From contig NZ_JAEMHK010000015.1 of the NCBI RefSeq assembly GCF_016458235.1, positions 1-64,000 of the forward strand: a DNA stretch of 64,000 bases, in the 5' to 3' direction. Both the position numbers and the translations under genes were made by a program. This stretch comes from Geomonas propionica. Its GTDB lineage: Bacteria > Desulfobacterota > Desulfuromonadia > Geobacterales > Geobacteraceae. This document shows positions 48,940 through 56,503 of this stretch, one piece after another. The notes below the pieces were generated by a model that saw nothing but the letters and a program-made list of their open reading frames with translations, made no database searches and was not told where the DNA came from. The number at the start of each line of letters is the position of its first letter. The stretch's first letter is position 1.

Positions 48940-49245
48940 CGGTACTCCTTTATCGTTCCCGGCGTCGCGCTGCGTCGTCAGGCGGCAGGCGCAGCGGCTA
49001 CGGGTGCCGAATTTTAATGGTTGGCCGGGCGTCGCCGCCCCGGGACCGGGTGGCAGCCGCCAGCCGCGATGCCGCTCCTGCAGCGTCGCTTCCGCTGATC
49101 CTGCGTGCACTACCCTGAGAATTTTTAATAAATAACATATTTTACCGACAGAGCAAGAAAAAGTTACGCGCTGTTGAATTGGCCCGTGATATGTGATACC
49201 AATCGCAGGTCGTATTACAGGGATTGTTCAGAGGAGGGGAAGCTT
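48940..49245. other. Divergent intergenic region
   Basis: This 306-bp gene-free region separates the receiver-like gene from the DUF362 gene. A weak sigma-54-like sequence lies at 49180. An AT-rich tract (49125-49150) could hold a promoter. Nothing else is seen. Confidence 0.5.
49180..49195 (+). promoter_or_regulatory. Weak sigma-54-like promoter
   Basis: TGGCCCGTGATATGTG has the GG and G 12 bases apart, with two departures from TGGCACG-N4-TTGCW. It lies about 50 bases upstream of the DUF362 gene. Confidence 0.3.
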
Positions 49246-50352
49246 ATGAAGAGCACGGTGTTTTTCGCTGACATGAGGGCGGGGGCCAAGGAGAACCTGT
49301 TCGGCAAGATCGGCCGCCTGATGCGGGAGGCCGGCTTAGCGCAGAGCGTGGCCGCTGGCGACCTGGTCGCCATCAAGGTCCACTTTGGCGAGCGGGGCAA
49401 CCATACCTTCATCAGGCCCATATTTCTGCGCCGCGTGGTGGACGAAATCAAGGCGCTCGAGGGGAAGCCGTTTTTGACCGACTCCTCAACCCTCTATCCA
49501 GGCGAGCGCAAGGAAGCGGTTTCCGCCCTGGCCTGCGCCGTCGAGAACGGCTTCGCCTACGCGGTGGTCAACGCGCCTCTCATCATGTGCGACGGCCTGA
49601 AGGGGCATAATGCCAAGGACGTGCAGGTGGACGGCGAGATCCTGAAGACGGTGAACATCGGCGCGGAGATCCTGGAGGCTGACGCGCTCATCGCGGTCTC
49701 GCACTTCAAGTGCCACGAACTGACCGGGTTCGGCGGGACGCTGAAGAACCTCGGCATGGGGTGCTCCAGCCGCACCGGGAAAATGCAGCAGCACTCGACG
49801 GTGGCACCCAAGGTGGCGGAGCGGTTCTGCAACGGCTGCGGCGCCTGCCTGAAGTCCTGCGCTCACGCCGCCATCGCCATCATCGAGGGGAAGGCCGAGA
49901 TCGACCCGGCCGCCTGCGTCGGGTGCAGCCGCTGCATCACCGCGTGCCAGAGGAAGGCGATCAACATCCAGTGGAACGAGAGCGCCGGCCTGGTGATGCG
50001 CAAGATGGCGGAATACGCCAAGGGTGCCCTGCACGGCAAAGAAGGGAAGACCCTGTTCCTGAACTTCATCACCCAGGTGTCGCCCGCCTGTGACTGCTAC
50101 GGGCACGCCGACGCCCCCATCGTGAACGACATCGGCATCTGCGCCTCGGCCGACCCGGTGGCGCTGGACCAGGCCTGCGCGGACCTGGTCAACAACGCCC
50201 GTGGCAACCAGGACACCGCGCTCTCCAGCGGTCACGAGCCCGGCGGCGACAAGTTCCGCGGCGTGCACCCCCAGATCGACTGGGAGGTGCAGCTGGAGCA
50301 CGCCGAAAAGATCGGGGTCGGCACGCGGGCCTACGAACTAGTGAAAATCTAG
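49246..50352 (+). CDS. DUF362 iron-sulfur protein
   Basis: A 368-residue cytoplasmic protein; the ATG at 49246 follows GAGGAGGGGAAGCTT. The DUF362 domain (1-180 and 270-368) has IKVHFGERGNHTFI, HFKCHELTGFGGTLKNLGMG and a C-terminal DPVALDQACADLV. In the middle (about 188-245) is a two-cluster ferredoxin (CNGCGACLKSC and CVGCSRCITAC). Members of this family occur in anaerobes and some are linked to membrane oxidoreductases; the function here is unknown. It is followed by a terminator and stands alone. Confidence 0.85.
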   Translation: MKSTVFFADMRAGAKENLFGKIGRLMREAGLAQSVAAGDLVAIKVHFGERGNHTFIRPIFLRRVVDEIKALEGKPFLTDSSTLYPGERKEAVSALACAVENGFAYAVVNAPLIMCDGLKGHNAKDVQVDGEILKTVNIGAEILEADALIAVSHFKCHELTGFGGTLKNLGMGCSSRTGKMQQHSTVAPKVAERFCNGCGACLKSCAHAAIAIIEGKAEIDPAACVGCSRCITACQRKAINIQWNESAGLVMRKMAEYAKGALHGKEGKTLFLNFITQVSPACDCYGHADAPIVNDIGICASADPVALDQACADLVNNARGNQDTALSSGHEPGGDKFRGVHPQIDWEVQLEHAEKIGVGTRAYELVKI

Positions 50353-50362
50353 AAACACGAAA

Positions 50363-50398
50363 AACGCCCCGGCAGATGATCTGCCGGGGCGTTTTGGT
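50363..50398. terminator. Bidirectional terminator
   Basis: AACGCCCCGGCAG (50363-50375) and CTGCCGGGGCGTT (50381-50393) form a perfect 13-bp stem followed by TTGGTTT. It separates the DUF362 gene from the convergent NtrC-type regulator. Confidence 0.88.
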
Positions 50399-50423
50399 TT
50401 GCGGAATCCGATTCCTGCGGCTG

Positions 50424-51794
50424 CTACTTCAGGAAGCCGAATTTCTTCATGCGGTAGCGGAAGGCGTCGATGCCGAGGTTCAGCTTCTTTGCCGCCTTGG
50501 ACTGGTTCCAGTCCGTGATCTCCAGGGACTGCTTGATCAGTTCGCGCTCCACCTCCTCGATGTCGATCCCTTCCGGGGGGAGCTTGAAGGTGGTGAGCGG
50601 CACGGTGACCTGGGACGCCTTGGCCACTATCTCCAGCGGCAGGTTCTCGAGGAGCAGGTTCTCGTCGTTGCCCAGGATGATGGCGCGCTCGATGACGTTC
50701 TTCAGTTCGCGAATGTTGCCGGGCCAGTTGTAATCCACCAGGAGCTTCTCCGCCATGCTGGAGATCCCCTTGGTCGGCTTGCCGAACTCCTTGGAGAACA
50801 CCTCGATGAAGTGGTTGGCCAGCACCAGGATGTCCTCCTTGCGCTCGCGCAGGGCGGGAAGGAAGATCGGGATCACCTGGAGCCGGTAGTACAGGTCGTT
50901 CCTGAAGACCTTCTCCTCGATCGCCTTCATCAGGTCCTTGTTGGTCGCCGAGATGATCCTCACGTCGACGGGAATCACCTTGGCACCGCCGATGCGCCGG
51001 AAGGTGCGGTCCTCGAGGAAGCGGAGCAGCTTCGCCTGCATGCCGATTTCCATGTCCCCGATCTCATCCAGGAACACGGTACCGCCGTCAGCCAGCTCGA
51101 AGAGACCCTTCTTGGAGGTCTTGGCGTCGGTGAAGGCCCCTTTCTCGTGGCCGAAGAGCTCGCTCTCCAGCAAGGTGGAGGGGACGGCGGCGCAGTTGAT
51201 GGCGACGAAAGGCTTGTCGGCGCGGGCGGACTCGTAGTGGATGTACTTCGCCACCAGTTCCTTGCCGGTTCCAGACTCCCCCTGCACCAGTACGGTGGAG
51301 GCGTCGCTCTTGGCGACCTTGGCCATCATCTCCAGCACGTTCTTCATGTGCTTGGAACTGCCCAGGATCTTCGGGGGCCCCTGCTTCTTGTGCTCGCTGC
51401 GCAGCTGGACCACTTCCCGGCGCAGCTCCGAAGTCTCCAGGGCCTTGCGCACCACCAGCGCCATCTCGTCAAGATTGAAGGGCTTGTTGATGTAGTCGTA
51501 GGCCCCGTGGCGCATGGTGTTGACCGCGGTCTCCAGCCCTCCCTGGGCGGTGACCATGATCACCAGGATCTCTTCGTCGATCTCCTTGAGCCGCTGCAGC
51601 ACCTCCAGGCCGTTGATACCGGGAAGGTGGTAGTCCAAGAGCACCAGCTCGGGCTGTTCCTCCCTGGCGATTCTGAGCGCGTCTTCGCCGGTGCCTGCGG
51701 TGCAAACCTCATAACCCTGCTTCTTGAGGTTCTGCTCCAGGGACCAGCGAATCAGGTGCTCGTCGTCGACGACCATTATTTTTGCTCTGCGCAT
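50424..51794 (-). CDS. NtrC-family sigma-54 response regulator
   Basis: A 456-residue regulator; the ATG follows TAAGGAGCCGCC. A receiver (1-120) has Asp in LVLLDYHLPGING. The AAA+ domain (about 145-375) has Walker A GESGTGKE and Walker B GGTVFLDEI, and carries GAFTDA where GAFTGA is usual in the sigma-54-contact loop. A Fis-type HTH (about 415-455) reads WNQSKAAKKLNLGIDAFRYRM. It lies 80 bases after the heme-c kinase on the same strand and is its likely partner. The targets are unknown. The loop variant could alter or weaken sigma-54 activation, although naturally active variants exist in this family. Confidence 0.93.
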   Translation of the reverse strand: MRRAKIMVVDDEHLIRWSLEQNLKKQGYEVCTAGTGEDALRIAREEQPELVLLDYHLPGINGLEVLQRLKEIDEEILVIMVTAQGGLETAVNTMRHGAYDYINKPFNLDEMALVVRKALETSELRREVVQLRSEHKKQGPPKILGSSKHMKNVLEMMAKVAKSDASTVLVQGESGTGKELVAKYIHYESARADKPFVAINCAAVPSTLLESELFGHEKGAFTDAKTSKKGLFELADGGTVFLDEIGDMEIGMQAKLLRFLEDRTFRRIGGAKVIPVDVRIISATNKDLMKAIEEKVFRNDLYYRLQVIPIFLPALRERKEDILVLANHFIEVFSKEFGKPTKGISSMAEKLLVDYNWPGNIRELKNVIERAIILGNDENLLLENLPLEIVAKASQVTVPLTTFKLPPEGIDIEEVERELIKQSLEITDWNQSKAAKKLNLGIDAFRYRMKKFGFLK

Positions 51795-51874
51795 GGCGGC
51801 TCCTTAGGATGTGGTGCCGGGCTCGCTGGCCCGGGGTGGTCGGGGTCTGCCGTACTGCTCGTTGCTGCGATCGC

Positions 51875-53356
51875 TCAACCGATTATGCCGGTGCGTAAGT
51901 GGGCCTGTTCCAGCTCATCCTGGCTCGGGCAGTAAGCCGGCAGCTCCACCGAGAAAGTGGTGCCCACCCCATCTTGGCTGACGCAGGAAAGACGTCCGCC
52001 GTGCTGCTCGATGAGGCGATGGCTGATGGCCAAGCCAAGCCCGGTCCCCTGGGCCTTGGTGGTGAAGAACGGGGTAAATATCTTTTCCAGAATCTGGGGC
52101 GGAATCCCCGGCCCGGTGTCGTTGACCTGCACCCGCACCATGTCCATGCCGTCCACGTGGGCACGCGAACTGGTCACGGTGAGGACGCCGCCCGATTGCA
52201 TCGCCTGCACCGCGTTCAGGAACAGGTTCAGGAACACCTGCTGGATCTGCTTGGGATCGACGTAGACGGGAGGGAGATCCTCGGCGAGCTCCAGCTTCTT
52301 CTCGATGTTCTTGCCGCCGCGGTGCTGCGAGGCGAAGATCAGGATCTTCTTGAGAGCGCTGTTGATGTCGGTGCAGGTGGGCTCCGCCACGGTCGGTTTG
52401 CCGAAGAAGAGGAGGTCGTTGACCGTCTTGTCCAGCCGGGAGATCTGCTCCAGCACCTCGCCGATGATCAGGGCGCGTCCGTCGTCGGGGGAGAAGTCGT
52501 CTTTGAGCACGGTGATGGCGGCGGCGATCCCGGTGAGCGGGTTCTTGATCTCGTGGGCGATGCCGGCGGCCATCTCACCCACCGAGGCGAGACGGTCGGC
52601 GCGCTCCATCTGCTGGTAGTGGTAGGTCTCCAGCTCCTTCTTGGCGCGGTCCAGCCGGTTCACCATCGAGTCGAAGGAGACGATCAGGCGCCCGATCTCA
52701 TCCTTGCCTTCCGGGGTCATGCGCACCGAGAGGTCCCCCGCCTCGACGCGGGCCATGTTCTTGGCCAGCTGGAGCAGCGGCTTCTTGACGAACTTCAGCA
52801 TGACCAGCGAGATGGCCAGCGACAGGAACCCGATGATGGCGACGGTGGACATGACGAAGAGCTTGGTCAGCTCGACGATGCGCCGCCTGGTCTCCACCAG
52901 CGAGTAATTGACGTTCAAGAGACCGATGATCCTGCTCTTGGCACCGTGGCACAGGTTGCACTGGCGGTTGTTGTAGATCGGCTTCACCATGCCGAGCACC
53001 TCGCCGTGCCCTTCCAGGTTGAAGACCCCCTCGCGCTTGTTGTCCAGGAATAGCTTGAAGTCGTGCTGGTCCACCACGCGCCCGACTTCGGAGGACTGGG
53101 AGGACTTCAGGATGACGCCGTGCGGATGGAAGATGCGCACGCCGACCAGGTTCTCGCTCTGCCCCACCATCTCCAGGATCACCTTCACGTCCTCGGTGTT
53201 GCCGTGGCGCATGGAGTTGTACAGGGAGCGTTCGATGGTGTCGAGCAGAAGCTCGCTCGATTCACGGGCGGAGTTGACGAGCTGCATCTGCTCGCGCCGC
53301 AGCGTCAGGAACGCGAAGGTCCCGATGCCGAACACGAGCAGGCAGATGGAAAGCAC
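51875..53356 (-). CDS. Sensor histidine kinase with periplasmic heme-c motif
   Basis: At least 493 residues from a GTG at 53356. That start lacks a ribosome binding site and cuts into the first TM helix. In-frame codons run on upstream to a CTG (53389) or ATT (53386) behind GGAGG, giving I-F-K-S-L-T-S-R-V before the helix, so a non-ATG start is likely. A periplasmic domain follows TM1 and contains QCNLCHGAKS, a CXXCH heme site (near 140). TM2 (170-190), HAMP, HisKA with His in GIAHEIKNPLTGI and HATPase_c with NDTGPGIPP and GTGLGLAIS follow. It pairs with the NtrC-type regulator downstream and probably senses redox state. Confidence 0.92.
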   Translation of the reverse strand: MLSICLLVFGIGTFAFLTLRREQMQLVNSARESSELLLDTIERSLYNSMRHGNTEDVKVILEMVGQSENLVGVRIFHPHGVILKSSQSSEVGRVVDQHDFKLFLDNKREGVFNLEGHGEVLGMVKPIYNNRQCNLCHGAKSRIIGLLNVNYSLVETRRRIVELTKLFVMSTVAIIGFLSLAISLVMLKFVKKPLLQLAKNMARVEAGDLSVRMTPEGKDEIGRLIVSFDSMVNRLDRAKKELETYHYQQMERADRLASVGEMAAGIAHEIKNPLTGIAAAITVLKDDFSPDDGRALIIGEVLEQISRLDKTVNDLLFFGKPTVAEPTCTDINSALKKILIFASQHRGGKNIEKKLELAEDLPPVYVDPKQIQQVFLNLFLNAVQAMQSGGVLTVTSSRAHVDGMDMVRVQVNDTGPGIPPQILEKIFTPFFTTKAQGTGLGLAISHRLIEQHGGRLSCVSQDGVGTTFSVELPAYCPSQDELEQAHLRTGIIG

Positions 53357-53443
53357 GATAACCCGCGATGTGAGACTCTTGAAAATCAGGGTGCCTCCGG
53401 TTTCGGGCGCTGCTCCCCCTCCGGGGAGGGGGCCATCTACAGC

Positions 53444-54121
53444 CTAGGGGGTGGTGTTTCCTTTGGTGAACCGCGACCTTCTGGTCGAGCTCGGCTCATC
53501 CGAGCCGCCGGAGGTATCCGTGCCGGTCGGGGTCGGGCTACTGCTGGTCTTCAGCCCCTGTATCGCTCCGCCGGTCGCGGTAGGCGGCGGGATATGGTCG
53601 TAGACGAATTCCCACTCGCTGTACTTCTGCTTTTTTTCGAAGTCGGCGGGGTGGAGATCGAAGGGGAAATTACCCTGCTTGACCGGAGCCTGCTCGCTCT
53701 TCGACTTGACCCCGACGATCTTGCCTTCCTTCCTGATCTCATCCCAATCCTTGCCGGTCATGGGGTCGACCAGGCAATAGGGCCTCAGGTAGCGCAGCTT
53801 GCCCGGGGTGCTCGGGTCCTGAAGCAGCGACTTGAGCTCCGGAGGGCCCGTGAGCGCCGGCGGCGGGGCCAGGACGTTGCCGGCGTTGGCGGGAGTCTGG
53901 CTCGACACCAGCTTCCCGTCCACCACCTTGACCCGGTACCACTTGCGCAGGGCGTCCCGGATCTGGGTGCCGCGGGAGATGAGCTCCACCTCCCGTTCGC
54001 GCTTCATGGCGGTGCTCCAGACCACGGCGGCCCGGCTGGCCATGATCCCGACGATCACGGTCATCACCAGGGCGCCGACGTAGGTGAAGCCCCTGTTGGA
54101 CCGGAGCACCCTTGGCATCAT
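53444..54121 (-). CDS. Type IV pseudopilin-like protein
   Basis: A 225-residue protein with a prepilin N-terminus: RSNRGFTYVGALVMTVIVGIM, with cleavage expected after Gly and before Phe. The Glu usual at +5 is replaced by Gly. A helix is followed by a globular region with YLRPYCLVDPMTGKDWDEIRK, and the last 50 residues are Pro/Ser/Thr-rich. It resembles type II secretion pseudopilins. Its start overlaps the transketolase stop (ATGA), so the two are cotranslated. No other pilus genes are nearby. The role in this operon is unknown. Confidence 0.8.
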   Translation of the reverse strand: MMPRVLRSNRGFTYVGALVMTVIVGIMASRAAVVWSTAMKREREVELISRGTQIRDALRKWYRVKVVDGKLVSSQTPANAGNVLAPPPALTGPPELKSLLQDPSTPGKLRYLRPYCLVDPMTGKDWDEIRKEGKIVGVKSKSEQAPVKQGNFPFDLHPADFEKKQKYSEWEFVYDHIPPPTATGGAIQGLKTSSSPTPTGTDTSGGSDEPSSTRRSRFTKGNTTP

Positions 54122-55056
54122 TTCTTCCTCGAAACGATCTCCCTGGCCTCTTCGATGAGGGTTTCGGCGTTCAGCCCGAAATACTTGAGCAGTTCGTCGG
54201 ATTTGCCGGAGGTGCCGAAGCGGTCGTAGATACCCACCCTTTTCATCAGGGTCGGGCAGGTCTCGGCCAGGAACTCGGCGACGGCGCCGCCCAGGCCGCC
54301 CACCACGGAATGTTCCTCGGCGGTGACGATGGCGCCGGTCTCCTCGGCTGCCTGGAGTACCAGCTCCTTGTCCAGGGGCTTTATGGTGCCGATATGCAGC
54401 ACGCGCGCGGAGATCCCCTCGGCGTTGAGCTTTTCAGCGGCGGTTACCGCGGCGGCGGTCATGAGCCCCGTGGTGATGAAGGTAAGGTCGGTGCCAGGCA
54501 CCACGACCACGCCTTTGCCGATCTCGAACTTGTGCCCGGCCGGGAACACGCTGGGGACCTTGTTGCGCCCAAGGCGTACGTAGACCGGCCCCTTGTAGGC
54601 GGCAGCGGCGCGGATGGCCCCTTTGGTCTCCTCGCCGTCGGCGGGTACGATGACGGTCATGTTGGGGATGGCGCGCATGATGGCGACGTCCTCGACCGAC
54701 TGGTGGCTCCCGCCGTCCTCACCGACGGTGACCCCGCCGTGGGTGGCGACGATCTTCACGTTGGCTTTCGGGTAGGCGACCGACTGGCGGATCTGTTCCC
54801 AGCCGCGGCCGGCGGCGAAGATGGCGAAGGTGGAGAGGAAGGGAATCTTCCCCACCGCGGCAAGCCCTGCGGCGGTGCCCACCATGTTGGCCTCGGCGAT
54901 GCCCATGTTGAAGAAGCGGTTCGGGAATTTCTTGCCGAACACGCCGGTCTTGGTGGACCCGGAAAGGTCCGCGTCCAGTGCCACTATCTTATCGTTCTCG
55001 CCCCCCAGCTCGGCCAGCGCCTCGCCGTAAGCGTCCCTCGTTGCGATCATAGTCAT
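54118..55056 (-). CDS. Transketolase, C-terminal subunit
   Basis: A 312-residue subunit; the ATG at 55056 follows GAAAGGATAT (an ATG two codons later is the alternative). It holds the pyrimidine-binding domain (LDADLSGSTKTGVF, FFNMGIAEANMVGTAAGLA with the catalytic Glu) and the C-terminal domain (VTAEEHSVVGGLGGAVAE). It pairs with the N-terminal subunit encoded just upstream to make one active transketolase of the pentose phosphate pathway. The split arrangement is common in many bacteria and archaea. It shares an operon with the heme-c sensor system. Confidence 0.92.
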   Translation of the reverse strand: MTMIATRDAYGEALAELGGENDKIVALDADLSGSTKTGVFGKKFPNRFFNMGIAEANMVGTAAGLAAVGKIPFLSTFAIFAAGRGWEQIRQSVAYPKANVKIVATHGGVTVGEDGGSHQSVEDVAIMRAIPNMTVIVPADGEETKGAIRAAAAYKGPVYVRLGRNKVPSVFPAGHKFEIGKGVVVVPGTDLTFITTGLMTAAAVTAAEKLNAEGISARVLHIGTIKPLDKELVLQAAEETGAIVTAEEHSVVGGLGGAVAEFLAETCPTLMKRVGIYDRFGTSGKSDELLKYFGLNAETLIEEAREIVSRKK

Positions 55057-55066
55057 ATCCTTTCGT

Positions 55067-55891
55067 TTAGTCGCAGCAACCCAGGCACCTGAGCGCCTCG
55101 GGAAGCTCGTCGTCGTTGGGGGTGACGCCATGGTAGGAGGCCTTGTTCTCGAACAGGTGCACCCCTTTGCCCTTGACGGTCTTGGCGACGATGGCGGTCG
55201 GAGCCCCCTTGTGCGCCTCGGCCTGGTCCAGGGCGGTCACGATCTGCCCCATGTCGTGCCCGTCGATCTCGATCACGTTCCAGCCGAAGGCCTTGAACTT
55301 GTCGGCGATGGAGGAGACGTTCATGACCTTGGCGACGTCGCCGTCGATCTGCAGGCCGTTGGAGTCGATCATGGCGCACAGGTTGTCGCTCTTGTAGTGG
55401 GCGGCGGCCATGGCGGCCTCCCAGATCTGCCCTTCCTGCAGCTCGCCGTCGCCGAGCACCGCGTAGACCCGGTTCTCCTTGCCGTCCAGCTTGAGGCCGA
55501 GCGCCATGCCGTTGGCCATGGAGAGCCCCTGTCCGAGGCTCCCGGTGCAGACGTCAACGCCCGGGGTGCCCTTGCTGTCCGGGTGCCCCTGCAGATGGCT
55601 TCCCAGGCGGCGCAGCATCATCAGGTCCTCGGCCGGGAAGTAGCCGCACTCGGCCAGGGTCACGTACAGCGCCGGTGCCGCGTGCCCCTTGCTGAGCACG
55701 AAGCGGTCTCTGCCTTCCCAGGCGGGCTCCGCCGGGTTGTGGCGCATCTTGTGGAAGTACAGTGCGCACACCATGTCGATGGCGGAGAGCGAGCCGCCGG
55801 TGTGGCCCGACTGCGACTTGTGCAGCGTCTTCACGATCGCGACGCGCAGGCGCCTCGCCTTTTCTTCCAGATCTGCAATCTTTTCTTTCAC
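55067..55891 (-). CDS. Transketolase, N-terminal subunit
   Basis: A 274-residue subunit starting at GTG after AAAGGAACC. It binds the thiamine diphosphate pyrophosphate: SGHTGGSLSAIDMVCAL, DRFVLSKGHAAPALY and GDGELQEGQIWEAAMAA with the GDG..N-type metal site completed by IDSNGLQ. It ends 10 bases before the C-terminal subunit gene. Together they interconvert C5, C4, C6 and C7 sugar phosphates in the cytoplasm. Confidence 0.93.
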   Translation of the reverse strand: MKEKIADLEEKARRLRVAIVKTLHKSQSGHTGGSLSAIDMVCALYFHKMRHNPAEPAWEGRDRFVLSKGHAAPALYVTLAECGYFPAEDLMMLRRLGSHLQGHPDSKGTPGVDVCTGSLGQGLSMANGMALGLKLDGKENRVYAVLGDGELQEGQIWEAAMAAAHYKSDNLCAMIDSNGLQIDGDVAKVMNVSSIADKFKAFGWNVIEIDGHDMGQIVTALDQAEAHKGAPTAIVAKTVKGKGVHLFENKASYHGVTPNDDELPEALRCLGCCD

Positions 55892-55913
55892 GAAGGTTCC
55901 TTTCAGGCTGGCT

Positions 55914-56396
55914 TTATTTATCCTCGCCGGTGATGAGGTAATCGAGGATCACCTCATCCAGGCTGCGATGAGCTGGAGATGCCGGGGGCACGGTAGGGGG
56001 CGGGGGTGCCGGGGAGGCCTGCTGCGGGGGGCGCGCCGGGGCTGGTTGCTCCGGGGCCTCCTGCGGCGCGGGGGATGCGGCGGGCGGTGCGGCGGCGGGG
56101 CGGTTCACTTCGGCCGCGGCCCCGGGCACACCCTCAGGGAAGATGCGGGCGTCGAACTCGCCGTTTTTCAGGCGACGCATCATCTCCTTGTGCTGCTCTT
56201 TCATGATCGACTCGACCACCAGCTCCAACTGCTGGGTGGTGAGGATGTCGGCATAGCCGGTCTTGGCGGACGCCAGGATGGTCCCCCCGCGGTAAAGCAG
56301 GGTGATGATATGGGGATTGGCGACTCCGCTGTCCTCGGTCTGGACGTGGAAGAGCTCTCCCCGGTACCTGATATTGTGGTTGAAACCTAGAACCAT
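55914..56396 (-). CDS. Conserved hypothetical protein with proline-rich tail
   Basis: A 160-residue cytoplasmic protein starting after GAGGGTAGC. Residues 1-95 are a compact alpha/beta region (NHNIRYRGELFHVQTEDSG, ITLLYRGGTILASAKTGYAD, MKEQHKEMMRRLKNGEFD). Residues 96-145 are almost wholly Pro/Ala. A conserved end reads LDEVILDYLITGEDK. No family of known function is recognised. The arrangement of a binding domain, Pro-rich linker and terminal peptide suggests an adaptor. It lies 22 bases upstream of the transketolase genes. Confidence 0.75.
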   Translation of the reverse strand: MVLGFNHNIRYRGELFHVQTEDSGVANPHIITLLYRGGTILASAKTGYADILTTQQLELVVESIMKEQHKEMMRRLKNGEFDARIFPEGVPGAAAEVNRPAAAPPAASPAPQEAPEQPAPARPPQQASPAPPPPTVPPASPAHRSLDEVILDYLITGEDK

Positions 56397-56503
56397 GCTA
56401 CCCTCTACGCCAAATGGCGGACCCGTGGCAAGTTAGCACAGCGGGAGCGGCGTTGCAAGCGATATTCGGAGCCAAACCGGCTCCCTTTACCGCAAAAAAG
56501 CGT

